Of a stretch of 64,000 nt of DNA, positions 17,294 through 26,277 are shown in pieces. The DNA is from Ancrocorticia sp047501485 (GTDB lineage Bacteria; Actinomycetota; Actinomycetes; Actinomycetales; Actinomycetaceae). Both the position numbers and the translations under genes were made by a program. The stretch spans positions 62,001-126,000 of the forward strand of contig JAZDRN010000005.1 in assembly GCA_047501485.1 (NCBI GenBank), written 5' to 3'. Below the pieces are notes generated by a model. It searched no databases. It was not told the origin of the DNA and saw nothing but the letters and a program-made list of their open reading frames with translations. Within the stretch, counting starts at the first letter, position 1; every line of letters begins with the position of its first letter.

Positions 17294-17299
17294 AGCCTA
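17294..17299 (-). promoter_or_regulatory. -10 box of the leaderless dipeptidase gene
   Basis: TAGGCT on the minus strand, six bases upstream of the dipeptidase ATG. Confidence 0.45.
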
Positions 17300-17470
17300 G
17301 CGAGTTAGTCCCGGCGCCGGTAATGGTTGCCGATGACCGCTGCGGAAGAGCTCCGTACGCCGCGACTTTCGGTTGCCTCACGAAAATGGAGCCCCCGGCT
17401 CATGGCACGTACACTGGAGACAGTGGCTTGTCCAGAAAGACTCTGGGCCAACGACGAAGATGGAGTCAGC

Positions 17471-18154
17471 GTGTTCGGAAGCAAAAAGGAAACTGAGGCG
17501 GAAGTGACCCCCGAGGAGATCACTCCTGCCCTTCCTAAGGGGCAAAGCCCACGAAAGGGCACCCCGACTCCCAAGCGCAAGCATGTGGAGGCGGCTCATC
17601 GCCGGCCCATCATCGCCGACCGCCGCGCTCTCTCGCGTTCGGAGAAGCGCGCCTTGCGTGCCGAGGATCGCGCGAAGTCGGATGCTCTGTGGCAAAAGGA
17701 ACAGCAGGCCATGAAGACGGGCGACGAGCGCAACATGCCCGCGGCCCACGCCGGCCCGGTGCGAAAGTTCGCCCGCGATTATCTGGATGCGCGGACCAAT
17801 ATCGGCGTCGGTTTCATGCCGATGGCGGCTGTTCTACTGATATCGATCCTCATCCAGGGTTTCAATCCGCAGCTGTTCATCTACATGACCGCCGTGGTCT
17901 ACGCCTTCTTCATCCTGATGATCGCGGATTCGGCCTGGGCCGTCCGCAATGCGCGCACGTTGGCCGAATACAAGTTCGGGGAAGACAGAATCCCCCGGCG
18001 TTTCACCTGGCAGATGTTCACGCGTACTTTCTACATCCGCCGCTGGCGCCTGCCGTCCCCGCAGGTCAAGCGTGGCGAGTTCCCAGCTGGCGGTACCAAG
18101 GAAGATCTGAAGGCGGCGCGCGCCGCGCGCAAGGCACGCAAGAAGGCGAAGTAG
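17471..18154 (+). CDS. DUF3043 membrane protein
   Basis: 227-aa actinobacteria-specific protein of unknown function (DUF3043; M. tuberculosis Rv2206 occupies the same position). The N-terminal third is highly charged and Lys/Arg-rich. Two adjacent hydrophobic helices follow (FMPMAAVLLISILIQGF, then FIYMTAVVYAFFILMIADS), and the C-terminus is strongly basic (KAARAARKARKKAK). The start is GTG at 17471, where GGAG lies six bases upstream; upstream in-frame codons have no site. It is divergent from the dipeptidase gene. Confidence 0.87.
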   Translation: MFGSKKETEAEVTPEEITPALPKGQSPRKGTPTPKRKHVEAAHRRPIIADRRALSRSEKRALRAEDRAKSDALWQKEQQAMKTGDERNMPAAHAGPVRKFARDYLDARTNIGVGFMPMAAVLLISILIQGFNPQLFIYMTAVVYAFFILMIADSAWAVRNARTLAEYKFGEDRIPRRFTWQMFTRTFYIRRWRLPSPQVKRGEFPAGGTKEDLKAARAARKARKKAK

Positions 18155-18204
18155 CGGCCGAAGTATCGACCGGCAGTAGCGGTCACCCGTTGAACGGTGC
18201 TGTG

Positions 18205-18219
18205 GCGGGCGAAGCCCGC
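18205..18219 (+). terminator. Small hairpin after the DUF3043 gene
   Basis: 6-bp G/C stem around GAA, 50 bases after the stop. No T run; a weak terminator candidate. Confidence 0.3.
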
Positions 18220-18234
18220 TCAGACGCCGGATAT

Positions 18235-18310
18235 GTGACGGTCTCCGCGTTCTGTGACGGTCTCCGCGTTCTGTGACGGTCCCGGCGTTCTGTGACGGTC
18301 CCGGCGTTCT
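18235..18310. repeat. 19-bp tandem repeat, four copies
   Basis: Four head-to-tail copies at 18235, 18254, 18273 and 18292. Copies 1-2 and copies 3-4 are identical pairs that differ from each other at two positions (TCTCCG versus TCCCGG). A fifth partial copy begins at 18311 (GTGAC). Shortly downstream GTCACGTATCGC occurs at 18338 and 18374. The repeat lies between the 3' ends of the DUF3043 gene and pyrD. There are no spacers, so it is not a CRISPR array. Confidence 0.95.
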
Positions 18311-18434
18311 GTGACACCGTGGACACCGACCGGGCCGTCACGTATCGCCCACAGTGTCACACATCCCCAGGGGCGTCACGTATCGCTGGAGTCAGCCAGG
18401 TCGCCACATGCCGACCGCCCCAGGATGAGGCGCT

Positions 18435-19457
18435 TCAGCCCGCGGTCTTCGACAGCGCGCGGTTCAGCCTGCCCGGCAGCAGTGGGCCTTCGTAGACGAA
18501 GGAGGTGAGAATCTCCAGCAGGTCGGCTCCGGCGTTGATCATACGATTGGCGTCGTCCACGGTGAAGATTCCGCCGACCCCGATGATGATTCGATCCGGC
18601 CCGAGGAGCTCACGCAGTTGGGCAACAACGTCGGTTGCGCGATCTCGCACCGGTGCTCCGGAGACCCCTCCCTCACCCTCGTTGTGGTTGATGGTGGTGT
18701 TCGTAGCGACGACGCCGTCGAGATCCTCGTCCAGCACCATCCGGGCGACGTCCGCGATATCGGTGTCAGCCAGATCCGGAGCGATCTTGACGAGAACCGG
18801 CACCCGGCGTCCCGCGCCCTCCTGCGCCGCAGCCTTCGTAGCCCGTGCGATCGCGCGCAGCGATTCGACAGCCTGTAGATCGCGCAGGCCGGGCGTATTC
18901 GGCGAGGATACGTTGATGACGAGGTAGTCGGCCCACCGTGCGAGCTTCGAAGCGCAGACGGCGTAGTCTCGCGGCGCGTTCTGGGCGCTCGTCCATTTGT
19001 TCTTCCCGATATTCACGCCGACGACGGCGGCGCGGCCCCGAGTGTTCGCACGCAGCGTCTTGAGCCGCTCAGCGACGGCGTCCGCACCATCGTTGTTGAA
19101 TCCCATACGGTTGCGAAAGGCCTTTTTCTCGGTGATCCTCCATAGCCGCGGCCGCTCGTTTCCCGGCTGAGGCTCTGGTGTGACGGTACCGATCTCGGTG
19201 AAGGCGAAGCCGAGGGCCAGCGTTCCAAGGATCGCCGTGGCGTCCTTGTCCTGTCCCGCCGCCATTCCCACTCGTCCCGGCAGCGGCCGGGCGAGCAGCC
19301 CGCCGAAGGAGCCACCGCCGCGCCATCCCACCGTGGCCTGGCTGAGGCGCGCGAGCGGGGTGTTCCCGAAAACGGAGATGGCCCGCATGGCCGCGTCGTG
19401 GGCGACCTCGGGATCGGTTCGCACCAACACGTGCTTGTAGAGCCAGCGGTAGAGCAT
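18435..19457 (-). CDS. pyrD: Dihydroorotate dehydrogenase, class 2
   Basis: Membrane-associated, quinone-linked flavoenzyme that oxidises dihydroorotate to orotate in pyrimidine synthesis. 340 aa. The N-terminal amphipathic segment (MLYRWLYKHVLVRTDPEVAH) is typical of class 2. Further motifs: FTEIGTVTPEPQPGN, NRMGFNNDGAD, NVSSPNTPGLRDLQ (catalytic Ser), VLVKIAPDL, ATNTTI and IIGVGGIFT (FMN phosphate). GGAGG lies five bases before the ATG at 19457. It follows the membrane-protein gene at 19459 by a single base, so they form an operon. Confidence 0.95.
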   Translation of the reverse strand: MLYRWLYKHVLVRTDPEVAHDAAMRAISVFGNTPLARLSQATVGWRGGGSFGGLLARPLPGRVGMAAGQDKDATAILGTLALGFAFTEIGTVTPEPQPGNERPRLWRITEKKAFRNRMGFNNDGADAVAERLKTLRANTRGRAAVVGVNIGKNKWTSAQNAPRDYAVCASKLARWADYLVINVSSPNTPGLRDLQAVESLRAIARATKAAAQEGAGRRVPVLVKIAPDLADTDIADVARMVLDEDLDGVVATNTTINHNEGEGGVSGAPVRDRATDVVAQLRELLGPDRIIIGVGGIFTVDDANRMINAGADLLEILTSFVYEGPLLPGRLNRALSKTAG

Positions 19458-19458
19458 G

Positions 19459-19896
19459 TCAGCCTCCGTTACGGGTAGCGATCTGGGAGGGCGCCGACCA
19501 TACAAGCCACACCAATGCGGCTACGGCGCCCAGGGTCGGGAGGAAGAAGTAGGTGGAACCCGCCTGATACCAGGGGCTCACGGGCACCAGCGACTCAGCG
19601 TGCACGAAAAGCGCGATGAGGGGTACGACGGCGTTGATGGTCCAGGTGACGCCAGCCAGACGGCGCATCTTGCGTCCGTTGTGGATGATTCCGACGGATC
19701 CGGCGATCCAACACAGATCGGAAATGAGGGTGATCACCGCGGCGGAGACGTCTCCATCCACGAAGGCCTGCGTGGAAGCCACTATTCCCCGCCACGTGAA
19801 GATCGCGGCGCCGAGGGCAAGCGCCCACAGCAGAATACGCGGCCAGCCATGCGTCGAAGACCGGTCGTCACGTATCGGCTGAATCTCTTCGCTCAC
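19459..19896 (-). CDS. Small four-helix membrane protein of unknown function
   Basis: 145 aa from the GTG at 19896, which has GGAGG nine bases upstream; an in-frame ATG at 19917 would add seven residues. About four hydrophobic helices are visible (ILLWALALGAAIFTWRGIV, VITLISDLCWIAGSVGII, TWTINAVVPLIALFV and YFFLPTLGAVAALVWLVW). I do not recognise the family. It ends one base before the pyrD ATG, so it is co-transcribed with pyrD. Its start faces the leaderless pepA gene. Confidence 0.72.
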   Translation of the reverse strand: MSEEIQPIRDDRSSTHGWPRILLWALALGAAIFTWRGIVASTQAFVDGDVSAAVITLISDLCWIAGSVGIIHNGRKMRRLAGVTWTINAVVPLIALFVHAESLVPVSPWYQAGSTYFFLPTLGAVAALVWLVWSAPSQIATRNGG

Positions 19897-19937
19897 CGAC
19901 TGATTCCTCCGCTTCATACCCGCCGTCGGGGGTGCCG

Positions 19938-19943
19938 TACCAT
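19938..19943 (+). promoter_or_regulatory. -10 box of leaderless pepA
   Basis: TACCAT followed by six bases and the ATG at 19950; no Shine-Dalgarno sequence is present. It supports 19950 over the upstream GTG at 19932. Confidence 0.45.
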
Positions 19944-19949
19944 GAACCT

Positions 19950-21380
19950 ATGACTATCATTGCAGCTCCCACAGCCCGCGTCCCAGAAAGGGGCGCAGTT
20001 ATCATCGGCGTTCTCGGCGCATCCGAACGCGCGGTCGAATCGCAGATCCTCGGTGAGGACGAGCGCAACGAGGTGCTGGCGGCGTTGGATACGCTGCAAG
20101 CGCCTTCCACTCGTGAGGCTGTAACCCGAATTGTCTCCCCTGGCCACCCGCAGCGGCAAATCCTCGCTGTTTCACTGGGCGAGAATCCTTCGCTCCACCA
20201 GCTCCGCGAATGCGTCGGCGCTGCGTTGCGTTCGTCGAAGCTGCCCGAGGACGTCGTCGTCGATATTCCCCATGGTGATGCCGAGGAATTCCTCGCCATC
20301 GCCGAGGGTGCGCTGCTCGGTTCGTATCGCTTCACGAGGTACCGTTCCTCGGCCAAAAGCGAGGCCAGCAACTTGACCATTCTCACAGCTGTGGAGGGGG
20401 CCTCCGCCCTGCTGGAGAAGGCACGGGTTCTGGCCGAGGCCCAGAATGCGGTGCGCGATCTCGTCAACACCCCCGCGGGAGACCTGCGAACGGTCGAGCT
20501 GGCGGATGCGGCGGCGCAGATGGCCACGGGAACGGGCGTCAGCGTCCAGGTGTGGGACGAGGACCGGTTGAAAGAGGCCGGTTGCGGTGGGCTACTGGGG
20601 GTCGGCGCGGGATCGGACTCCCCGAGCCGCATGGTCCGCCTGGCATGGGAGCCGGAAGCGGCCGAACGGTCTGTCGCACTGGTGGGCAAGGGAATCACCT
20701 TCGATTCGGGCGGCATGAGTCTGAAGACGCACGCGGGCCTGCTCGACATGAAGACGGATATGACCGGTGCTGCGACCGTGGCGGCCGTCGTGGTGGCTGC
20801 CGCGAAGCTGCAACTACCCGTCAAGGTCACTGCCTGGATGTGCATCGCGGAGAACATGCTCTCGGGTACGGCCACACGCCTCGGCGACGTTCTCACCATC
20901 GCGGACGGCACCACCGTGGAGGTCACCAACACGGACGCGGAGGGACGTCTCGTACTGGCGGACGGCCTCACGCACGCTGTCCGGGAGAACCCGGACGAGG
21001 TCATCGACGTCGCCACCCTCACGGGAGCGCAGATCGTCGCATTGGGCGGCCGCTACGCGGGCCTTATGGGTACCGAAGATCTGACCGCGAGGCTCACGGC
21101 CGATGCCTCCGTGGCCGGCGAGCTGATGTGGCCGATGCCGCTCCCCTCCTATCTGCGCAAGTCGCTGGATTCCAATATCGCGGATATGAAGAACTCCGGA
21201 AGTCGTTTTGGAGGGATGCTCGTGGCGGGCCTCTTCCTCAAGGAGTTCGTGGGCGAGACGCCGTGGGCCCACATCGATATCGCAGGGCCTTCCTATAACA
21301 CCGAGGAGCCCTGGGGTTACACGGCCAAGGGCGCCACCGGCTTCGCAGTGCGTACGCTGCTGAAGCACCTCGGAGCATAG
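19950..21380 (+). CDS. pepA: Leucyl aminopeptidase, M17 family
   Basis: Cytoplasmic two-metal aminopeptidase removing N-terminal residues from peptides. 476 aa. The C-terminal catalytic half has VGKGITFDSGGMSLK (metal Lys and Asp, with catalytic Lys), DMKTDMTGAA (metal Asp) and the family signature NTDAEGRLVLADGL (Asp/Glu ligands plus catalytic Arg). The N-terminal domain is regulatory and less conserved. M. tuberculosis keeps pepB just before the dlaT region, in agreement with the order here. Confidence 0.95.
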   Translation: MTIIAAPTARVPERGAVIIGVLGASERAVESQILGEDERNEVLAALDTLQAPSTREAVTRIVSPGHPQRQILAVSLGENPSLHQLRECVGAALRSSKLPEDVVVDIPHGDAEEFLAIAEGALLGSYRFTRYRSSAKSEASNLTILTAVEGASALLEKARVLAEAQNAVRDLVNTPAGDLRTVELADAAAQMATGTGVSVQVWDEDRLKEAGCGGLLGVGAGSDSPSRMVRLAWEPEAAERSVALVGKGITFDSGGMSLKTHAGLLDMKTDMTGAATVAAVVVAAAKLQLPVKVTAWMCIAENMLSGTATRLGDVLTIADGTTVEVTNTDAEGRLVLADGLTHAVRENPDEVIDVATLTGAQIVALGGRYAGLMGTEDLTARLTADASVAGELMWPMPLPSYLRKSLDSNIADMKNSGSRFGGMLVAGLFLKEFVGETPWAHIDIAGPSYNTEEPWGYTAKGATGFAVRTLLKHLGA

Positions 21381-21439
21381 GAGCCGGAATCCTGGAGTCG
21401 CCGGAGAGTCCGGCGGCCACGCGGAATCCTCAGCCACTG

Positions 21440-21475
21440 GGAATCTGCGTCAACGCCGACGCTGACGCAGATTCC
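21440..21475. terminator. Bidirectional terminator between pepA and the 21450 gene
   Basis: Perfect 13-bp arms (21440-21452 and 21463-21475) with a 10-nt loop. It overlaps the last codons and stop of the minus-strand gene at 21450. Confidence 0.6.
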
Positions 21476-21785
21476 ACTGCCGCATGGAGTCCGGGTATCC
21501 CGTCTTGACAACCTCGTAGAACGGGATACCCAGGTCCTGGGCTATTGAGGCGCCGGTCTTCGCATCGGGCACTCGCCTGCGCGTCCATTCGCCATCTCGC
21601 GCGACTAGGAGCAGAGCCGACTGCTCGCGTGGTGTCTCGGGTTCGAAATAGGACTCAACGCCCTCGCGGGTCGTGACGAAATCCTTGAAGTGTTTGAGCG
21701 TTGAAGAGCGCGCGGCGTGCTGATCACGTCGCGATGAGTGCGCAGAGTCCTTCGCACCTGACCCTCGGCGAGAAAAAAGTCCCAT
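21450..21785 (-). CDS. Small conserved-looking protein, unknown function
   Basis: 111 aa. The N-terminus is basic and Ser/Arg-rich. The rest (EGVESYFEPETPREQSALLL, then ARDGEWTRRRVPDAKTGAS and DLGIPFYEVVKTGYPDSMRQ) looks like a compact alpha/beta fold common beside actinobacterial lpd genes, but I cannot name it. No cysteines, signal peptide or membrane helix. Codon use resembles the neighbours. The bidirectional hairpin covers its end. Confidence 0.7.
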   Translation of the reverse strand: MGLFSRRGSGAKDSAHSSRRDQHAARSSTLKHFKDFVTTREGVESYFEPETPREQSALLLVARDGEWTRRRVPDAKTGASIAQDLGIPFYEVVKTGYPDSMRQWNLRQRRR

Positions 21786-21991
21786 GTGCCAAGGTTATCC
21801 GCCAGCCGGGCAGAGCGGCACCTCCTCATCGAGGGAACACGACCCTGTTTTCTTTAAGCCACATTGCGCACCCCGTTTTGTAGTTCGTGGCACAATGGAA
21901 GAACTGTGATTCTCGCGGCCCAAAGATGGATAATTGGGACGAAGGTACTAGTCGCATGGGCTAGACCATTCCGAGCTCGAGGGAGAGGTAC

Positions 21992-23368
21992 GTGGCTGAC
22001 ACGCAGGAATACGACATTGTGGTGCTCGGAGCGGGCAGTGGTGGTTACGCTGCCGCGATGCGCGCTTCACAGCTCGGTCTGAAGGTCGCACTCATCGAGG
22101 GCGACAAGGTGGGAGGAACCTGCCTGCACCGTGGCTGCATTCCGACCAAGGCTCTTCTGCACGCCGCAGAGGTGGCGGATGAGATGCGCGAAAGCTCATC
22201 GATCGGCGTTCGCGGCTCGTTCGAGGGTATCGACATGGGCGCCCTCAACACCTACAAGAACACCGTCATCGAGCGGATGTACAAGGGTTTGACGGGCTTG
22301 GTGGACTCGCGCGGCGTGGACACCGTCAAGGGATGGGGCCAGCTCGTCGACAAGAACACCGTGGATGTCGATGGCACCCTATACAAGGGCAAGAACGTCA
22401 TCCTCGCCTCGGGCTCCTACTCCAAGACCATCGGTCTGGACATCACCGGCCGCGTGATCACCTCCGATCAGGCTCTCAACATGGACGAGGTCCCCGGCTC
22501 GGCCATCATTCTCGGCGGCGGCGTCATCGGCGTCGAGTTCGCCTCCGTGTGGCGCTCCTTCGGATCCGAGGTGACCATCATCGAGGGCCTGCCGCACCTG
22601 GTGCCCAACGAGGACGAGTCCGTGTCCAAGACCTTGGAGCGGGCGTTCCGCAAGCGCGGCATCAAGTTCAACACCAAGACCATGTTCGACCGCGTGGAGC
22701 AGCGCGACGACGGCGTGACCGTCCACACCCAGAACGGCAAGTCCTTCGAGGCCGATTACCTCCTGGTGGCCATTGGCCGTGGCCCGGCCACCGCCAACCT
22801 CGGCTACGAGAAGGTCGGCATCGAGATGGATCGCGGCTTCGTTCTCACCGACGAGCGTCTCCAGACCAACGTCGAGGGCGTCTACGCCGTCGGCGACATC
22901 GTTCCCGGTCTGCAGCTGGCTCACCGTGGTTTCCTCCAGGGCATCTTCGTGGCCGAGGAGATCGCCGGACTGGACCCGAAGCCGATCGTCGAGACCAACA
23001 TCCCTCGTGTCACCTTCTGCAACCCCGAGATCTCCTCCGTGGGCCTCAACCAGAACAAGGCTGAGGAGGTCTACGGCAAGGAGAACATCGAGGCCGTCGA
23101 GTTCAACTTGGCCGGCAACGGTAAGTCCCAGATGCTTAACACCGCGGGCTTCGTTAAGCTGGTGCGTCAGAAGGATGGTCCCATCGTCGGTTTCCACGCA
23201 ATCGGCGCCCGCATGGGCGAACAGGTTGGCGAAGGCGAGCTGATGGTCGCGTGGGAGGCCCAGCCGGAAGACTTCGAAGGCCTCATCCACGCCCATCCGA
23301 CCCAGAACGAATCCATCGGTGAGGCCGTTCTGGCTCTTGCTGGTAAGCCGCTCCACACTCACAACTGA
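21992..23368 (+). CDS. lpdA: Dihydrolipoyl dehydrogenase (E3)
   Basis: Flavoprotein reoxidising the lipoyl groups of 2-oxoacid dehydrogenase complexes with NAD+. 458 aa with a GTG start after GGGAGAGG. VVLGAGSGGYAAAMRASQLG is the FAD fold, GGTCLHRGCIPTKALL holds the redox-active disulfide, ILGGGVIGVEFASVW is the NAD fold, YAVGDIVPGLQLAH the second FAD segment and HAHPTQNE the catalytic His-Glu pair. sucB begins 20 bases downstream, so E3 and E2 are co-expressed. Confidence 0.96.
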   Translation: MADTQEYDIVVLGAGSGGYAAAMRASQLGLKVALIEGDKVGGTCLHRGCIPTKALLHAAEVADEMRESSSIGVRGSFEGIDMGALNTYKNTVIERMYKGLTGLVDSRGVDTVKGWGQLVDKNTVDVDGTLYKGKNVILASGSYSKTIGLDITGRVITSDQALNMDEVPGSAIILGGGVIGVEFASVWRSFGSEVTIIEGLPHLVPNEDESVSKTLERAFRKRGIKFNTKTMFDRVEQRDDGVTVHTQNGKSFEADYLLVAIGRGPATANLGYEKVGIEMDRGFVLTDERLQTNVEGVYAVGDIVPGLQLAHRGFLQGIFVAEEIAGLDPKPIVETNIPRVTFCNPEISSVGLNQNKAEEVYGKENIEAVEFNLAGNGKSQMLNTAGFVKLVRQKDGPIVGFHAIGARMGEQVGEGELMVAWEAQPEDFEGLIHAHPTQNESIGEAVLALAGKPLHTHN

Positions 23369-23388
23369 GACGAGGGATTGAGTAGATC

Positions 23389-25173
23389 ATGTCCGTAGAA
23401 ATCAAGATGCCAGCCCTTGGTGAATCAGTCACCGAAGGCACCGTCACCACGTGGCTGAAGAGCGTCGGCGACACCGTCGAACTGGACGAGCCAATCCTCG
23501 AGGTGTCGACTGACAAGGTCGACACCGAAGTCCCCTCTCCCGCCGCGGGCGTCCTTGAGCAGATCCTGGTTCAGGAGGACGAGGAAGTATCCGTCGGAAC
23601 CGTCCTCGGCACCGTGGGCGACGGCTCCGGTTCCTCCGATTCAGAGCCTGCCGCCGAGTCCAGCCAGGACTCGGAAGAGCCCGCCCCCGCCGAAGAGGCT
23701 CCCGCCGAACCTGCCGAGCCTGCCGCACAGCAGAGCGCACCCGCCTCCGATGCCGGCTCCGGCGACGGCGTCGAAGTCACCATGCCCGCCCTCGGCGAAT
23801 CGGTGACCGAAGGCACCGTCACCACCTGGCTGAAGGCCGAGGGCGACAGCGTCGAGCAGGATGAGCCGCTCCTGGAGGTATCCACCGACAAGGTGGACAC
23901 AGAAGTCCCTGCACCCGCCTCCGGCATCCTTCAGAAGATCGCCGTCGGCGAGGACGAAACCGTCTCGGTCGGCACTGTGCTGGCCTATATCGGCGATGGC
24001 TCCGCTCCCGCCCAGGAGCCGGCGCCTAAAGCAGAGAGCGCTCCATCCGCTCCGACGCCTCCCCCGGCTCCAGAGAAGCCGGCCCCGGCACCCGCGGCTC
24101 CCCCCGAGCCCGCACCCAAGGCCGAGAGCGCTCCACCGGCTCCTGAGCCGGCGCCCAAGTCCGAAGCACCGGCTCCGGCTGCTCCCGCTCCCGTTTCCAC
24201 CGGCTCGGAGCCGGGTGGATACGTGACCCCGATCGTGCGCAAGCTCGCTCGTGAGAACGGCATTGACCTGGCTCAGGTCAAGGGCACCGGAGTGGGAGGC
24301 CGTATTCGCCGTCAGGACGTCGAGGACGCCATCAAGGCCGCCGAGGAGGCCAAGGCCGCGGAGGAAGCCAAGAAGGCGGCTCCGGCCGCCCCCGCTCCGG
24401 CTGCTGCACCCGCTCCGGCACCTGCCAAGTCGCAGCCTTCGGAAGAGGCGGCCAAGCTGCGCGGCACCACTCAGAAGATGTCCCGTATGCGTCAGGTCAT
24501 CGCCAAGCGCATGATGGAGTCTCTGCAGGGGTCCGCTCAGCTGACCACCGTCGTCGAGGCCGATGTCACCAAGATCGTGTCCCTGCGCGGCGCCAAGAAG
24601 AACGAGTTCCAGGACAAGACCGGCACCAAGCTGACCTTCCTGCCCTTCTTCGTCAAGGCCGCAACGGATACCCTGAAGTCGCATCCGAAGATCAACGCAG
24701 TGATCGACGGCAACAACGTGACCTACTGGGATCACGAGCACATCGGCATCGCCGTTGACTCGCCCAAGGGCCTCATGGTGCCGGTGATCAAGGATGCCGG
24801 CGATCTGAACATCGCGGGCATCGCCAAGGCGATCAACGACAAGGCCGCGCGGGTGCGCAACAGCACCATCGCCCCCGATGAGCTTTCCGGCTCCACGTTC
24901 ACGATCACGAACACCGGTTCCGCTGGGGCTTTGTTCGACACCCCGGTCATCAACCAGCCCGCCGTCGCCATCCTTGGCGTGGGCACCATTGTCAAGCGTC
25001 CGGCGGTCATCAAGGACGCCGACGGAAACGAGGTCATCGGCCTGCGTTCCATGGTCTACCTGGCTCTGAGCTACGATCACCGCTTGGTTGACGGTGCCGA
25101 TGCCGGCCGTTACCTCTCCGATCTCAAGCGTCGTCTCGAAGCAGGCGAATTCGAGGGGGATCTCGGGATCTGA
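23389..25173 (+). CDS. sucB: 2-oxoacid dehydrogenase E2 dihydrolipoyl acyltransferase, two lipoyl domains
   Basis: Core acyltransferase, 594 aa. Two lipoyl domains (about residues 3-78 and 128-203) each carry STDKVDTEV with the lipoylated lysine (K43 and K168). They are joined by long Ala/Pro-rich linkers to a peripheral subunit-binding domain (VTPIVRKLARENGIDL, then GTGVGGRIRRQDVEDA). The C-terminal catalytic domain ends with SYDHRLVDGADAGRYL, the His/Asp active site. In mycobacteria the ortholog in this position (DlaT, Rv2215) serves pyruvate dehydrogenase and the peroxide defence system, so the substrate may be pyruvate rather than 2-oxoglutarate. Confidence 0.94.
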   Translation: MSVEIKMPALGESVTEGTVTTWLKSVGDTVELDEPILEVSTDKVDTEVPSPAAGVLEQILVQEDEEVSVGTVLGTVGDGSGSSDSEPAAESSQDSEEPAPAEEAPAEPAEPAAQQSAPASDAGSGDGVEVTMPALGESVTEGTVTTWLKAEGDSVEQDEPLLEVSTDKVDTEVPAPASGILQKIAVGEDETVSVGTVLAYIGDGSAPAQEPAPKAESAPSAPTPPPAPEKPAPAPAAPPEPAPKAESAPPAPEPAPKSEAPAPAAPAPVSTGSEPGGYVTPIVRKLARENGIDLAQVKGTGVGGRIRRQDVEDAIKAAEEAKAAEEAKKAAPAAPAPAAAPAPAPAKSQPSEEAAKLRGTTQKMSRMRQVIAKRMMESLQGSAQLTTVVEADVTKIVSLRGAKKNEFQDKTGTKLTFLPFFVKAATDTLKSHPKINAVIDGNNVTYWDHEHIGIAVDSPKGLMVPVIKDAGDLNIAGIAKAINDKAARVRNSTIAPDELSGSTFTITNTGSAGALFDTPVINQPAVAILGVGTIVKRPAVIKDADGNEVIGLRSMVYLALSYDHRLVDGADAGRYLSDLKRRLEAGEFEGDLGI

Positions 25174-25225
25174 CGCCCAGCGCTTCCTGCGGGTCGGCTC
25201 GGTCGATTCGTCGTGAAGTTCGAAT

Positions 25226-25264
25226 CAGAAGGGGCTAGCGGTCTGCGACCGCTAGCCCCTTCTG
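25226..25264 (+). terminator. Terminator of lpdA-sucB
   Basis: Perfect 18-bp arms with a 3-nt loop (25226-25243 and 25247-25264), 52 bases after the sucB stop. It is among the strongest hairpins in the window. Confidence 0.8.
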
Positions 25265-25291
25265 CATGCGCCGAATTCTGCATGCGCCGAA
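25260..25291. repeat. 16-bp tandem duplication
   Basis: TTCTGCATGCGCCGAA occurs twice, head to tail (25260-25275 and 25276-25291), starting inside the terminator arm. It looks like a recent slippage duplication. Confidence 0.95.
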
Positions 25292-25329
25292 CGCTCCAGC
25301 CGGTTCCCCACCCAGATCGCACCGGCACT

Positions 25330-26085
25330 CTAATCGCATTCGAACACCTCATAGATCCGCCAGGGATCCGGCTGCAGCTGCCACCGCACGCAGCGTTCCG
25401 GGAGCGGACCCACGGGCGCTTCGCCCTCGACGGTCAATATCTCCTGCACCGTGTGCACCTCGATGAGCAGGGCATCCCCGGGTGAAACCGTCTCCTCACC
25501 CGCCGAACCCGGCCGCGAATCTTCGCCGATGCTCTCCACCACCTTCGCATCGACTAACGAGGTATGCAGGTCCACGATCGGAACATCGGCCAACTGTCCC
25601 AGAAGAGCTACATCAGCGGCGCGCACAGGACTGCCTTCCGCGCTCAACAACTCTAGATCAGCAGAGTTCTTGCGCAGCAGCGCCGCGTCGCGGCGCTGGA
25701 CCAAGTCCTCGGCAATGGCACGTGCCTGCGAATCATCCAGAATCTGGAGAGGGGATGCGGCGGGCGGGGAGCCGGAAGGGCGGCCTGCCTCCCGTTCGGC
25801 GGGAACACGTCGGGTCTCCTCTTCCACCGCAGTCGAAGCGCCCTTGCTTCCATGAGTGCTTGCATTCGACGGCTCCCCATTGCCCGACCGTTCGACAAGC
25901 TCCCCGGCCGGACCGTCCTGTTCCTCGTCCAGCGCGGTGACACCGGCGCTGGCTTGCGCACTCAACGGCTCATAACCTCTGCCTGCATCGTCGCCGCTGT
26001 CGAGTGGGCTCAGCGACCCGCTCAAGGCGATGACAAGCCCGCATCCCAGCCCGAAGCCCGAGCCTATTGCCACCGAGTTCCGCAT
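25330..26085 (-). CDS. Secreted or membrane-anchored protein, unknown function
   Basis: 251 aa. The N-terminus (MRNSVAIGSGFGLGCGLVIA) is a signal peptide or anchor. A long Ser/Glu/Gly/Ala-rich linker follows, then a compact domain with AIAEDLVQRRDAALLRKNSA, ADVPIVDLHTSLVD and a final WQLQPDPWRIYEVFECD. That domain resembles nuclear-transport-factor-like or lipoprotein tails, but I cannot name it. The start at 26085 has GGCGGAG next to it. It occupies the place where mycobacteria carry lipB-lipA, in opposite orientation to its neighbours, which suggests an insertion. Confidence 0.72.
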   Translation of the reverse strand: MRNSVAIGSGFGLGCGLVIALSGSLSPLDSGDDAGRGYEPLSAQASAGVTALDEEQDGPAGELVERSGNGEPSNASTHGSKGASTAVEEETRRVPAEREAGRPSGSPPAASPLQILDDSQARAIAEDLVQRRDAALLRKNSADLELLSAEGSPVRAADVALLGQLADVPIVDLHTSLVDAKVVESIGEDSRPGSAGEETVSPGDALLIEVHTVQEILTVEGEAPVGPLPERCVRWQLQPDPWRIYEVFECD

Positions 26086-26277
26086 CTCCGCCTCTTCCCT
26101 GCCGCCGTTTCCGATAGCAAAACATGGCGGGCGCTCTTCGCGTCGATTGTTTCCACAGCGCGCAGGCTGGTCGAGCGCAAGATCACGTAAATCAGCGGTG
26201 AAACCACAACCGCTTCGTTGGGACAAAGTCTGTGAATCCACTAGACTCGGGGCAGTTGCTATGCCGAAAGGATGGAT

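Noticed and set aside
18235..18310. CRISPR array
   Set aside because: The 19-bp units are directly adjacent, with no spacers and no cas genes nearby.
18338..19880. GTCACGTATCG found three times (18338, 18374, 19867)
   Set aside because: Eleven bases is short; one copy is inside a coding region. Two copies were noted under the 19-bp repeat, but no separate element is claimed.
22379..25080. Long minus-strand frames antisense to lpdA and sucB
   Set aside because: Same GC-frame shadow effect; both contain low-complexity translation opposite the Ala/Pro linkers and no start signals.
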